From positions 1 through 5,710 of the forward strand of contig DKII01000141.1 in assembly GCA_002454125.1 (NCBI GenBank): 5,710 nt of DNA, in the 5' to 3' direction. Under the pieces are notes generated by a model, which made no database searches, was not told the origin of the DNA, and saw nothing but the letters and a program-made list of their open reading frames with translations. Origin of the DNA: Novosphingobium sp. UBA6722 (GTDB taxonomy: Bacteria; Pseudomonadota; Alphaproteobacteria; Sphingomonadales; Sphingomonadaceae). Shown here piece by piece: positions 1-5,125 of the stretch. Within the stretch, counting starts at the first letter, position 1, and each line of letters starts with the position of its first letter. The position numbers and the translations under genes were made by a program.

Positions 1-357
1 CCCGCCTCGCTCAGCCAGGCGGCGGCCGTTGCTGCCTTCGAGGGACCGCAGGACTTTCTGGCCGACTGGCGCGAACGCTTTCGTGCGCGCCGCGACCTTT
101 GCGTTGCCGCGCTGAATGCCGTACCGGGCCTTTCGACCCCGGTGCCGGAGGGCGCGTTCTACTGCATGGTTGATGCCGCGCCGCTGCAAGGGCGGTTCGG
201 CGATGATCAGGCGCTGTGCCTGCACTTGCTCGAACACGGCGTGGCGGTAGTGGCCGCTTCGGCCTTTGGCGGGGACTTTGGCTTCCGGATCAGCTTCGCG
301 ACTGACGAGGATCGATTGACGGAAGCGCTGCGGCGCATTGCAAAGGCGCTGACATGA
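1..357 (+). CDS. PLP-dependent class I/II aminotransferase, C-terminal part (5' end outside window)
   Basis: This is the last 118 codons of a gene that begins before the window; the frame is open from base 1 and ends at TGA 355-357. The residues resemble the C-terminal domain of AspC/PatB-like (fold type I) aspartate aminotransferases of alphaproteobacteria. A helix with SLSQAAAVAAF comes first, then RERFRARRDL, then PVPEGAFYCMVD, which matches the family's 'PEGAFY' element. Next is LLEHGVAVVAASAFGG and finally FGFRISFAT, whose arginine corresponds to the conserved substrate alpha-carboxylate-binding Arg of this family. The PLP lysine lies upstream, outside the window. The segment after PEGAFY is shorter than I remember in typical AspC proteins, so substrate specificity (aspartate or another amino acid) cannot be given. 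Family assignment is firm; exact substrate is unknown. Confidence 0.85.
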   Translation, partial: PASLSQAAAVAAFEGPQDFLADWRERFRARRDLCVAALNAVPGLSTPVPEGAFYCMVDAAPLQGRFGDDQALCLHLLEHGVAVVAASAFGGDFGFRISFATDEDRLTEALRRIAKALT

Positions 358-378
358 ATCCCATTTTGACCCTCGACC

Positions 379-458
379 CCGCTCGTGCTGAGCCTGTCGA
401 AGCACCTGCGCGGCACGAGCCTGTAGCGATGGGCCTTCGACAAGCTCAGGCTGAGCGG
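379..458. repeat. Imperfect inverted repeat, sphingomonad-type dispersed element
   Basis: The arms at 379-402 and 435-458 are inverted copies matching at 20 of 24 positions, separated by 32 bases. A perfect 8-bp alternative stem (GCTCGTGC 381-388 with GCACGAGC 413-420) and a small GTGCT/AGCAC stem (385-389 with 401-405) compete with the long one. An 8-bp direct repeat GAGCCTGT occurs at 390-397 and 417-424. I recognise the arm motif, containing GAGCCTGTCGAAG / CTTCGACAAGCTC, from memory as a very frequent intergenic palindromic element of sphingomonad genomes; the copy number cannot be checked here. It fills the gap between the aminotransferase and the pseudouridine synthase. It could act as an RNA hairpin for termination or stability, although no T-tract follows it. 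Confidence 0.75.
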
Positions 459-463
459 GTTTG

Positions 464-469
464 GGAGGT
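464..469 (+). promoter_or_regulatory. Ribosome binding site of the pseudouridine synthase gene
   Basis: GGAGGT, a near-perfect Shine-Dalgarno sequence, lies 6 bases before GTG 476. It decides the start: the in-frame TTG at 461 would place the site inside the coding region. The site sits just outside the right arm of the inverted repeat. Confidence 0.8.
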
Positions 470-475
470 AGGCGC

Positions 476-1138
476 GTGACGCCGATTCCAGTCGTGTTCG
501 AGGACGGCGAAGCCCTGGTGATCGACAAGCCGGCCCGCCTGCCGATTGAGCGCCCGCGCGCTGGCGGCCCCTGCCTGGAAGACCGCGCCAGCGAGCTGCG
601 GCTGGGCTTCGCCCGCTCGCCCGTGCCGGTCCACCGGCTCGACACAGATACCTCCGGCTGCCTGCTGCTGGCGCGCAACCCCAAGTCGCTCAAGCGCTTC
701 AACGCCGCCTTTGAGGCGCGCGAGGTGGAGAAGGTCTATCTGGGCGTGGTCGCCGGACCGGTCGCGGGCGAGACAGGGACAATCGAACTTTCGCTTACCA
801 AGATCAGCAGCGCCGAGAAGGGCTGGCGGATGATCCCGGCGAAGAAGGGCAAGCCCGCCATAACGCACTGGCGCAAGCTGGCCGAGAAGGACGGGCTGAC
901 CCTGGTCGAGTTCCGGCCCGAGACCGGTCGCACGCATCAGATCCGCGTCCATGCGCTCGCCGGGCTTGGAGCGCCGCTGCTCGGCGATCCGGTCTATGGT
1001 GCCGGGCCGGTCGCCAATGCGCGCCGCACCATGCTCCACGCCGCCGAACTGACCATTGCGCGGGAGGGCAAACCGCCGATTCATGCCGTTGCCCCGCTGC
1101 CCGCCGATTTCGCCGCGCTTGGCTTCGGCCATGGCTGA
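476..1138 (+). CDS. RluA-family RNA pseudouridine synthase
   Basis: A 220-residue enzyme predicted to isomerise specific uridines in rRNA or tRNA to pseudouridine in the cytoplasm. The start GTG 476 is chosen because GGAGGT lies 6 bases upstream. The catalytic core is visible: ALVIDKPARLPI near residues 13-24, the signature HRLDTDTSGCLLLAR at 53-67 with the catalytic aspartate D56, and GRTHQIRVH at 151-159 followed by LLGDPVYG at 168-175, the usual RluA-family C-terminal motifs. No N-terminal S4 RNA-binding domain is present, and the protein is shorter than RluC/RluD, so it belongs to the compact RluA-like group; its target uridine cannot be told from sequence. Its last 8 bases overlap the arfB start, implying one transcript and coupled translation. 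Both products act on RNA or the ribosome. Confidence 0.9.
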   Translation: MTPIPVVFEDGEALVIDKPARLPIERPRAGGPCLEDRASELRLGFARSPVPVHRLDTDTSGCLLLARNPKSLKRFNAAFEAREVEKVYLGVVAGPVAGETGTIELSLTKISSAEKGWRMIPAKKGKPAITHWRKLAEKDGLTLVEFRPETGRTHQIRVHALAGLGAPLLGDPVYGAGPVANARRTMLHAAELTIAREGKPPIHAVAPLPADFAALGFGHG

Positions 1139-1538
1139 CCTGCTCGACCGGGCCCTGGCGCTGGTGAGCGAGAGCTTCATCGCCGCGGCCGGGCCGGGCG
1201 GGCAGAATGTCAACAAGGTGGCAACTGCGGTGCAGCTGCGGCTCGATGTCTATGCCCTGCGGCTCGAGCCCGAGGTGTTCCACCGCTTCAAGCAGCTCGC
1301 CGGATCGCGGATGACCGCCAAGGGCGAACTGGTGCTGACAGCGCGGCGCTTTCGCACCCAGGAAGCCAACCGCACCGATGCGCGCAAGCGGCTGGCTGAT
1401 TTGCTCGATGAAGCACAGAAGCTGCCCGAAAAGCGCGCCAAGAGCAGACTCAACCGGGTCGGCAAGACCGAGCGCCTGGCAGGCAAGAAGCGGCGCGGCG
1501 CGGTCAAGGCCGGGCGCGGCAAGGTCTCGTTCGACTGA
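1131..1538 (+). CDS. arfB: Alternative ribosome-rescue factor / peptidyl-tRNA hydrolase ArfB (YaeJ-like)
   Basis: A 135-residue class I release-factor-like protein that in characterised relatives enters stalled ribosomes lacking a stop codon and hydrolyses the peptidyl-tRNA. The catalytic GGQ is at residues 23-25 in the context AAGPGGQNVNKVATAVQLR, the codon-independent release-factor core. There is no codon-recognition domain. The C-terminal tail from about residue 100 is rich in Lys and Arg (RAKSRLNRVGKTERLAGKKR, then AVKAGRGKV), as expected for the ArfB tail that occupies the empty mRNA channel. The length is close to the 140 residues of E. coli ArfB. ATG 1131 overlaps the preceding gene by 8 bases and has no clear ribosome binding site, so translation is probably coupled to the upstream gene. 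The stop TGA 1536-1538 directly abuts the opposite-strand lipoprotein gene. Confidence 0.93.
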   Translation: MADLLDRALALVSESFIAAAGPGGQNVNKVATAVQLRLDVYALRLEPEVFHRFKQLAGSRMTAKGELVLTARRFRTQEANRTDARKRLADLLDEAQKLPEKRAKSRLNRVGKTERLAGKKRRGAVKAGRGKVSFD

Positions 1539-1742
1539 TCACTTTTTTGCCGGCGCTGGCGTTGCGACCGGCGCGGCGGTCGCTTCGGCGGGCAGGCGCT
1601 GGGCATCCAGCATCTGCGCCGCCTCGTCGAGCGCCTTGGCCTCGCCCACGCTGACCCCGCCGGGGCCAGCATCGTTGTCCGCTTTGCCGCAGCCGGCCAG
1701 GGCCAGCGCGGCAAGCACGGTCAGGATCGGGGCAAGCCGCAA
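1539..1742 (-). CDS. Small Ala-rich putative lipoprotein A (unknown function)
   Basis: A 67-residue protein read from TTG 1742-1740 to TGA at 1541-1539. The N-terminus MRLAPILTVLAALALAGC is a textbook lipoprotein signal peptide with lipobox L15-A16-G17-C18; the residue after Cys is Gly rather than Asp, which favours outer-membrane sorting. The mature part is only about 50 residues: an acidic Gly/Asp stretch, a possible short helix (GEAKALDEAAQMLDAQRL, about 33-50) and an Ala/Pro/Thr tail ending PAPAKK. The TTG start is inferred from the signal peptide. No good ribosome binding site precedes it, but the stop of lipoprotein B is only 4 bases upstream, so coupling is plausible. In-frame GTGs at 1778-1776 and 1772-1770 would lengthen the n-region and remain possible. 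I do not recognise the family. Confidence 0.72.
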   Translation of the reverse strand: MRLAPILTVLAALALAGCGKADNDAGPGGVSVGEAKALDEAAQMLDAQRLPAEATAAPVATPAPAKK

Positions 1743-1746
1743 GGGC

Positions 1747-2025
1747 TTACTGCTTGGCGGGCGGGGGGGCACCGTCACCGGCAGCCGGAGCGGCAGTCGC
1801 ACCGGCCGTTGCCGCATCGCTGGCGGCCGCATCGGTGGCAGTGCCGGTTTCGGTGGCCGCTGCATCAACCGCCGGGGTCGCCGCAGCGTCGACGCCGCCA
1901 ACGGCTTCTTCAGCCGGCATTTCAACATTGTCAGGCGAAGCGGCCTCGTTGGCGCTGTCAGAGCTGCCGCAGGCGGCAAGCGCGAAGCTGGCGGAAACAA
2001 GGGCGGCGAATGCGATCTTCTTCAT
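1747..2025 (-). CDS. Small low-complexity putative lipoprotein B (unknown function)
   Basis: A 92-residue protein from ATG 2025-2023 to TAA 1749-1747. MKKIAFAALVSASFALAAC is a typical lipoprotein signal with lipobox L16-A17-A18-C19; Gly follows Cys, so outer-membrane anchoring is expected. The mature region is acidic then strongly Ala/Thr/Asp rich, with DAAA-type repeats (DAAATPAVDAAATETGTATD at about 46-65) and a Pro-rich end GAPPPAKQ; it is probably disordered. The start is supported by the signal peptide and by a purine-rich AGAGAGAG (minus strand, 2038-2031) 5 bases upstream. An ATG-like extension further upstream would bury the signal peptide and is not favoured. It is first in a two-gene unit with lipoprotein A. 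Function unknown; similar Ala-rich small lipoproteins are common and poorly characterised in sphingomonads. Confidence 0.78.
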   Translation of the reverse strand: MKKIAFAALVSASFALAACGSSDSANEAASPDNVEMPAEEAVGGVDAAATPAVDAAATETGTATDAAASDAATAGATAAPAAGDGAPPPAKQ

Positions 2026-2077
2026 GGACACTCTCTCTGCTGCAGCCTGGGAGGCAAAGCCTGGCGAACCCGTGATC

Positions 2078-2106
2078 CTTCTACGCATTCACCGGCCCGC
2101 TGCCAA
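2078..2106 (-). promoter_or_regulatory. Candidate sigma-70-type promoter for the lipoprotein pair
   Basis: On the minus strand TTGGCA (2106-2101, five of six to the -35 consensus) is followed after exactly 17 bases by TAGAAG (2083-2078, four of six to the -10 consensus). Transcription would start near 2071, giving a leader of about 45 bases before ATG 2025. This is a consensus match only. Confidence 0.4.
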
Positions 2107-2144
2107 CCGCAAGAAAGTTTCGCTGCCCCGAGGCGAATGCGCGG

Positions 2145-2175
2145 TTGATAACATATAAAGATTTCTTTATATGAT
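2145..2175 (+). promoter_or_regulatory. Candidate promoter of the regulator-metF-metH operon
   Basis: TTGATA at 2145-2150 resembles a -35 box. Two overlapping -10 candidates follow: TATATG at 2168-2173 (17-base spacing, four of six) and TATGAT at 2170-2175 (19-base spacing, five of six). The palindromic operator lies across the spacer and -10, so a bound repressor would block polymerase. A transcription start expected 6-9 bases after the -10 falls at or next to ATG 2184. Confidence 0.5.
2152..2173. promoter_or_regulatory. Palindromic operator, probable SahR-type (ArsR family) binding site
   Basis: CATATAAAGA (2152-2161), a 2-base TT spacer, then TCTTTATATG (2164-2173): the arms are perfect reverse complements over 10 bases. 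This AT-rich block stands out in otherwise GC-rich DNA. It lies 10 bases before the start codon of an ArsR-family regulator and overlaps that gene's likely promoter. As far as I recall, SahR sites in Proteobacteria upstream of methionine-cycle genes have ATAAAGA/TCTTTAT-like half-sites; I could not check this. Winged-helix ArsR dimers bind such symmetric sites, so autoregulation of the whole operon is the simplest reading. Confidence 0.8.
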
Positions 2176-2183
2176 CTGGCACG

Positions 2184-3167
2184 ATGAAGATCGACCCCAC
2201 CCTGCGCGCTCTGGCGGACCCGACCCGGCTGCGGATCATGCGGCTGCTCAGCGCTATGGAACTGGCCGTGGGCGAACTGGCACAGGTGCTGGGCCAAAGC
2301 CAGCCGCGCGTTTCGCGCCACGTGCGGATTCTCTGCGATGCCGGCCTTGCCGAACGGCGCAAGGAAGGCTCGTGGGTGTTCCTGCGCAGCGCCATCGCGG
2401 AGGACCGCGCCCCGCCGCTCGGGGCCGCCACTGCCCGGTTGCTGGCCGTCGCCGAAGAGAGTGACGCCGCCTTTGCCGGACGCTGCGCGGAAGACCGGCG
2501 CCATTTGGCCGCGATCCGCGCCGCGCGCGAATCGAGCGCCGCCAGCTACTTCGCCCGCCACGCCGAGGAATGGGACACGCTGCGCAGCCTGCACAGCCCC
2601 GACGGGCCGGTCGAAGCCGCGCTGGGCGAGGCATTGGGCACGGGCTCGCTCGGCAGCCTGCTCGATATCGGCACGGGCACGGGCCGCATGGCGCAGCTGT
2701 TCGCCCCGCGCGCCGCGCACGTCACGGGCCTCGACAACAGCCCCGAAATGCTCCGCATCGCCCGCGCCCGGCTCCAGCACTTGCCGGCCGGTGCCTTTGA
2801 CCTGGTCCAGGGCGATTTCGCCAAACTGCCCTTTGCCGCGCAGAGTTTTGACACGGTGCTGTTCCACCAGGTGCTGCACTATGCCCAGGCGCCCGAGCTG
2901 GTGCTGGCCGAGGCTGCCCGCGTCACCCGCCCCGGCGGCGTGCTGGCAATCGTCGATTTTGCTGCGCACGACCGGGAAGAGCTGCGCAGCCTCCACGCCC
3001 ACGCCCGCCTTGGCTTTACCGACGAGCAGATGCTCAGCCTCTTGAGCGATGCCGGGTTCACCCCCGCGCCGCCGGTTGCCCTGCCCGGTCAGCCGCTCGC
3101 CGTGAAGATCTGGACCGCGCACCGTGCGCCAGCGTCCGCCGCCAAACCTGCAAAGGCTACCGCATAA
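2184..3167 (+). CDS. ArsR-family transcriptional regulator fused to SAM-dependent methyltransferase domain (SahR-like)
   Basis: A 327-residue two-domain cytoplasmic protein. Residues 1-80 form an ArsR winged helix: ALADPTRLRIMRLL (9-22), GELAQVLGQSQPRVSRHVRI (30-49) as the helix-turn-helix, and a wing near GSWVFLR (62-68). The metal-binding cysteine box of ArsR/SmtB sensors is absent. From about 120 a class I methyltransferase fold follows: glycine-rich motif I LLDIGTGTG (159-167), acidic end of strand 2 in GLDNS (D184), QGDFAKLPF (209-217), and VTRPGGVLAIVD (247-258). It heads an operon with metF and metH and has a palindrome at its promoter, which fits a regulator of the methionine cycle sensing SAH or SAM; whether the second domain catalyses methylation or only binds ligand is unknown. 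ATG 2184 is fixed because an in-frame stop lies at 2172-2174, yet no ribosome binding site is visible. An Ala/Pro/Lys tail ends the protein. Confidence 0.9.
   Translation: MKIDPTLRALADPTRLRIMRLLSAMELAVGELAQVLGQSQPRVSRHVRILCDAGLAERRKEGSWVFLRSAIAEDRAPPLGAATARLLAVAEESDAAFAGRCAEDRRHLAAIRAARESSAASYFARHAEEWDTLRSLHSPDGPVEAALGEALGTGSLGSLLDIGTGTGRMAQLFAPRAAHVTGLDNSPEMLRIARARLQHLPAGAFDLVQGDFAKLPFAAQSFDTVLFHQVLHYAQAPELVLAEAARVTRPGGVLAIVDFAAHDREELRSLHAHARLGFTDEQMLSLLSDAGFTPAPPVALPGQPLAVKIWTAHRAPASAAKPAKATA
3152..3156 (+). promoter_or_regulatory. Possible ribosome binding site of metF
   Basis: AAAGG lies 10 bases before ATG 3167, inside the end of the regulator gene. It is a weak site at the long end of normal spacing. 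The TAATG stop/start overlap suggests translational coupling supplies much of the initiation. Confidence 0.4.
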
Positions 3168-4081
3168 TGAACCAGGCTAGCGAAACCCGCCGCGCCCACG
3201 CCTCACCGCTGTTCGCCGGTCTGCCCGGCGATATCGGCGTCTCGTTCGAATTCTTCCCGCCCAAGACCGAGAAGATGGAAGAGACGCTGTGGGATTCGGT
3301 GCTGACGCTCGCCCCGCTCAGCCCCCGCTTCGTGTCGGTGACCTATGGCGCGGGGGGCACCACGCGTGAGCGCACCCACAACACCGTTGCCCGGATCGTG
3401 CGCGAAACTGGCATCCCGGCCGCCGCGCACCTCACCTGCGTCGAGGCCACCAAGGACGAGATTGCCGAAGTGGCCGACGCCTATTGGCAGGCCGGGGTGC
3501 GCCACATCGTGGCTCTGCGCGGCGATCCGCCGGGCGGTGCCACCAAGTTCACCCCGCATCCGCAAGGCTATGCCAATGCGGTAGAGCTGGTCGCCGGTCT
3601 GCGTGAACTGCACCCGTTCGAGCTGTCGGTCAGCGCCTATCCCGAAACGCATCCCGATGCGGCGAACCCCGCGGCTGATCTCGACAACCTCAAGCGCAAG
3701 CTTGATGCCGGGGCCACCCGCGCGATCACCCAGTTCTTCTTCGAGCCCGACACCTTCTTCCGCTTTCAGGATGCCTGCCTGGCCGCCGGGATTGATGCCG
3801 AGATCGTGCCGGGGATCATGCCGGTCTCGAACTTCGCCGCGATCCAGCGGATGAGCGGGATGACCGGCACCGCCGTGCCCGACTGGCTCGGCCACCTGTT
3901 TGAAGGGCTGGATGAAAAGCCCGCCGCCCGCCAGCTCGTCGCGGCCACCGTCGCGGCCGAATTCTGCCGCCGGCTCTATGCAGGCGGCGTGCGCAATTTC
4001 CACTTCTACACCCTTAACCGGGCCGAGCTGTCCTACGCGATCTGCCACCTGCTCGGCCTGCGTCCGGAGAATCCAGCATGA
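3167..4081 (+). CDS. metF: 5,10-methylenetetrahydrofolate reductase
   Basis: A 304-residue flavoenzyme that reduces 5,10-methylene-THF to 5-methyl-THF, the methyl donor for methionine synthase, in the cytoplasm. It is a TIM-barrel protein of the usual bacterial MetF length, with no C-terminal regulatory domain as in eukaryotes. Visible family motifs include SFEFFPPKTEKMEETLW (26-42) with the catalytic glutamate E28, VTYGAGG (58-64), ALRGDPP (116-122) with D120 as in the E. coli enzyme, ITQFFFEPDTFFRF (187-200), VPGIMPV (214-220) and HFYTLNRAE (279-287). The start overlaps the regulator's stop by one base (TAATG) and the stop overlaps the next start by four (ATGA), so the gene is embedded in the operon and is presumably controlled by the palindrome upstream of the regulator. 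No missing key residue was noticed. Confidence 0.97.
   Translation: MNQASETRRAHASPLFAGLPGDIGVSFEFFPPKTEKMEETLWDSVLTLAPLSPRFVSVTYGAGGTTRERTHNTVARIVRETGIPAAAHLTCVEATKDEIAEVADAYWQAGVRHIVALRGDPPGGATKFTPHPQGYANAVELVAGLRELHPFELSVSAYPETHPDAANPAADLDNLKRKLDAGATRAITQFFFEPDTFFRFQDACLAAGIDAEIVPGIMPVSNFAAIQRMSGMTGTAVPDWLGHLFEGLDEKPAARQLVAATVAAEFCRRLYAGGVRNFHFYTLNRAELSYAICHLLGLRPENPA
4066..4070 (+). promoter_or_regulatory. Ribosome binding site of the homocysteine-methyltransferase half of MetH
   Basis: GGAGA lies 7 bases before ATG 4078, within the last codons of metF. It is a good Shine-Dalgarno match and supports the start chosen for the gene. Confidence 0.65.
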
Positions 4082-5121
4082 CCCCGCGCGAGCAATTCCT
4101 GGCCGAAGCCGCCAAGCGCATCCTGATCATCGACGGGGCCTTCGGCACCGAGATCCAGCAGCGCAAGCTGACCGAGGCCGACTATGCCGGTTCGCTTGGC
4201 CTCTCGAAGGACCAGAAGGGCAACAACGATATCCTGGCGATCACCCGCCCCGATGTGCCCGAGGCGATCCACCGTGCCTATTTCGAGGCCGGGGCCGATA
4301 TTGCCGAGACCAACACCTTCTCCGCCAACCGGATCAGCCAGGCCGACTATGGCGCGGAAGCACTGGTGCGCGAGATCAATGTCGAGAGCGCCCGCCTGGC
4401 CCGCCGGGTCGCCGACGAATTCGCCGCCGATGGCCGTCCGCGCTTTGTTGCCGGGGCGATCGGCCCGACCAACAAGACCCTGTCGCTCTCACCCGATGTC
4501 AACGATCCGGGCTATCGCGAGATCGACTGGGACGAGCTGGTCGACGTCTACCGCGAACAGGCCGCCGCGCTGGTTGAAGGCGGGGCCGACTTCATCCTGA
4601 TCGAGACCGTGTTCGATACGCTCAACGCCAAGGCCGGGATCATGGCCGTGCGCGAGGTTGAGCGCGAGCTGGGCCGCGAAGTGCCGATCATGCTCTCCAT
4701 GACGCTGACCGACCTGTCGGGCCGCAACCTCTCGGGCCACACGGTCGAGGCGTTCTGGTATGCCGTGCGCCATGCCAAGCCGCTGACGATCGGGCTCAAC
4801 TGCTCGTTCGGCGCCACCCAGCTGCGCCCGCACGTCCGCTCGCTCAGCGCGATCGCCGATGCCGCGATCATGGTCTACCCCAATGCCGGCCTGCCCAACG
4901 AACTGGGCCAGTACGACGAGCTGCCCGAAGAGACCGCCGCGCTGGTCCGCGAATGGGCCGAGGCCGGCCAGGTCAACGTGCTGGGCGGCTGCTGCGGCTC
5001 CACCCCGGCGCATATCGCCGCGATTGCCAAGGCGGCCCAGGGCCTGCCGGCGCGCAAGATCCCGCAACTCGACGCCGCCACCCGCCTTGCCGGCCTTGAA
5101 CCCTTTGTGATGGCAGCCTGA
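4078..5121 (+). CDS. metH: Methionine synthase, homocysteine S-methyltransferase subunit (split MetH, part 1)
   Basis: A 347-residue protein equal to the first module of cobalamin-dependent methionine synthase, which binds and activates homocysteine through zinc. Motifs: IIDGAFGTEIQ (17-27), ETNTFSANR (77-85), AGAIGPTNKTLSLSPDV (125-141), and the three zinc cysteines C242 (GLNCSFGATQLR), C305 and C306 (LGGCCGSTPAHI). The end, RLAGLEPFVMAA, corresponds to the short linker that joins modules 1 and 2 in the single-chain E. coli enzyme, so the split falls exactly at a domain border. It overlaps metF by 4 bases and is followed after 4 bases by the next MetH part. Two-gene MetH is a known arrangement in sphingomonads and other alphaproteobacteria, so this is not read as a frameshift. 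A betaine or SAM-dependent homocysteine methyltransferase is less likely given the neighbour. Confidence 0.95.
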   Translation: MTPREQFLAEAAKRILIIDGAFGTEIQQRKLTEADYAGSLGLSKDQKGNNDILAITRPDVPEAIHRAYFEAGADIAETNTFSANRISQADYGAEALVREINVESARLARRVADEFAADGRPRFVAGAIGPTNKTLSLSPDVNDPGYREIDWDELVDVYREQAAALVEGGADFILIETVFDTLNAKAGIMAVREVERELGREVPIMLSMTLTDLSGRNLSGHTVEAFWYAVRHAKPLTIGLNCSFGATQLRPHVRSLSAIADAAIMVYPNAGLPNELGQYDELPEETAALVREWAEAGQVNVLGGCCGSTPAHIAAIAKAAQGLPARKIPQLDAATRLAGLEPFVMAA

Positions 5122-5125
5122 TCCC

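Noticed and set aside
446..1216. Long minus-strand open frame (256 codons) opposite the pseudouridine synthase gene
   Set aside because: It is antisense to a clearly recognised gene, contains no recognisable domain, and open antisense frames are expected in GC-rich DNA with strong codon bias.
1539..1560. T-run at 1543-1548 as a rho-independent terminator of arfB
   Set aside because: I could not find a convincing GC-rich hairpin immediately upstream on the plus strand; the T-run encodes the terminal lysines of lipoprotein A on the other strand.
1378..2148. Plus-strand open frame (256 codons) across the arfB end and both lipoprotein genes
   Set aside because: It is out of frame with arfB and antisense to two ORFs with proper lipoprotein signals; its Ser/Gly/Arg-rich product is typical of shadow translation.
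2026..2183. A SAM or SAH riboswitch upstream of the methionine operon
   Set aside because: No stem-loop array or pseudoknot-like conserved core was apparent, and the probable transcription start at about 2182-2184 leaves no leader RNA. The palindrome is better explained as a protein binding site.
2171..2464. ATG at 2171 as start of a short plus-strand gene before the regulator
   Set aside because: It lies inside the operator and is out of frame with the well-supported regulator; the product is Arg/Pro-rich shadow sequence.
2022..3122. Long minus-strand open frame (366 codons) opposite the regulator gene
   Set aside because: Its codon positions mirror the real regulator, and its product is rich in Gly/Ala/Arg/Gln with no motif; it is a GC-skew shadow. 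It would also run across the operator.
3203..4048. Minus-strand open frame (281 codons) opposite metF
   Set aside because: metF is unambiguous with all catalytic motifs; the antisense frame has no family resemblance.
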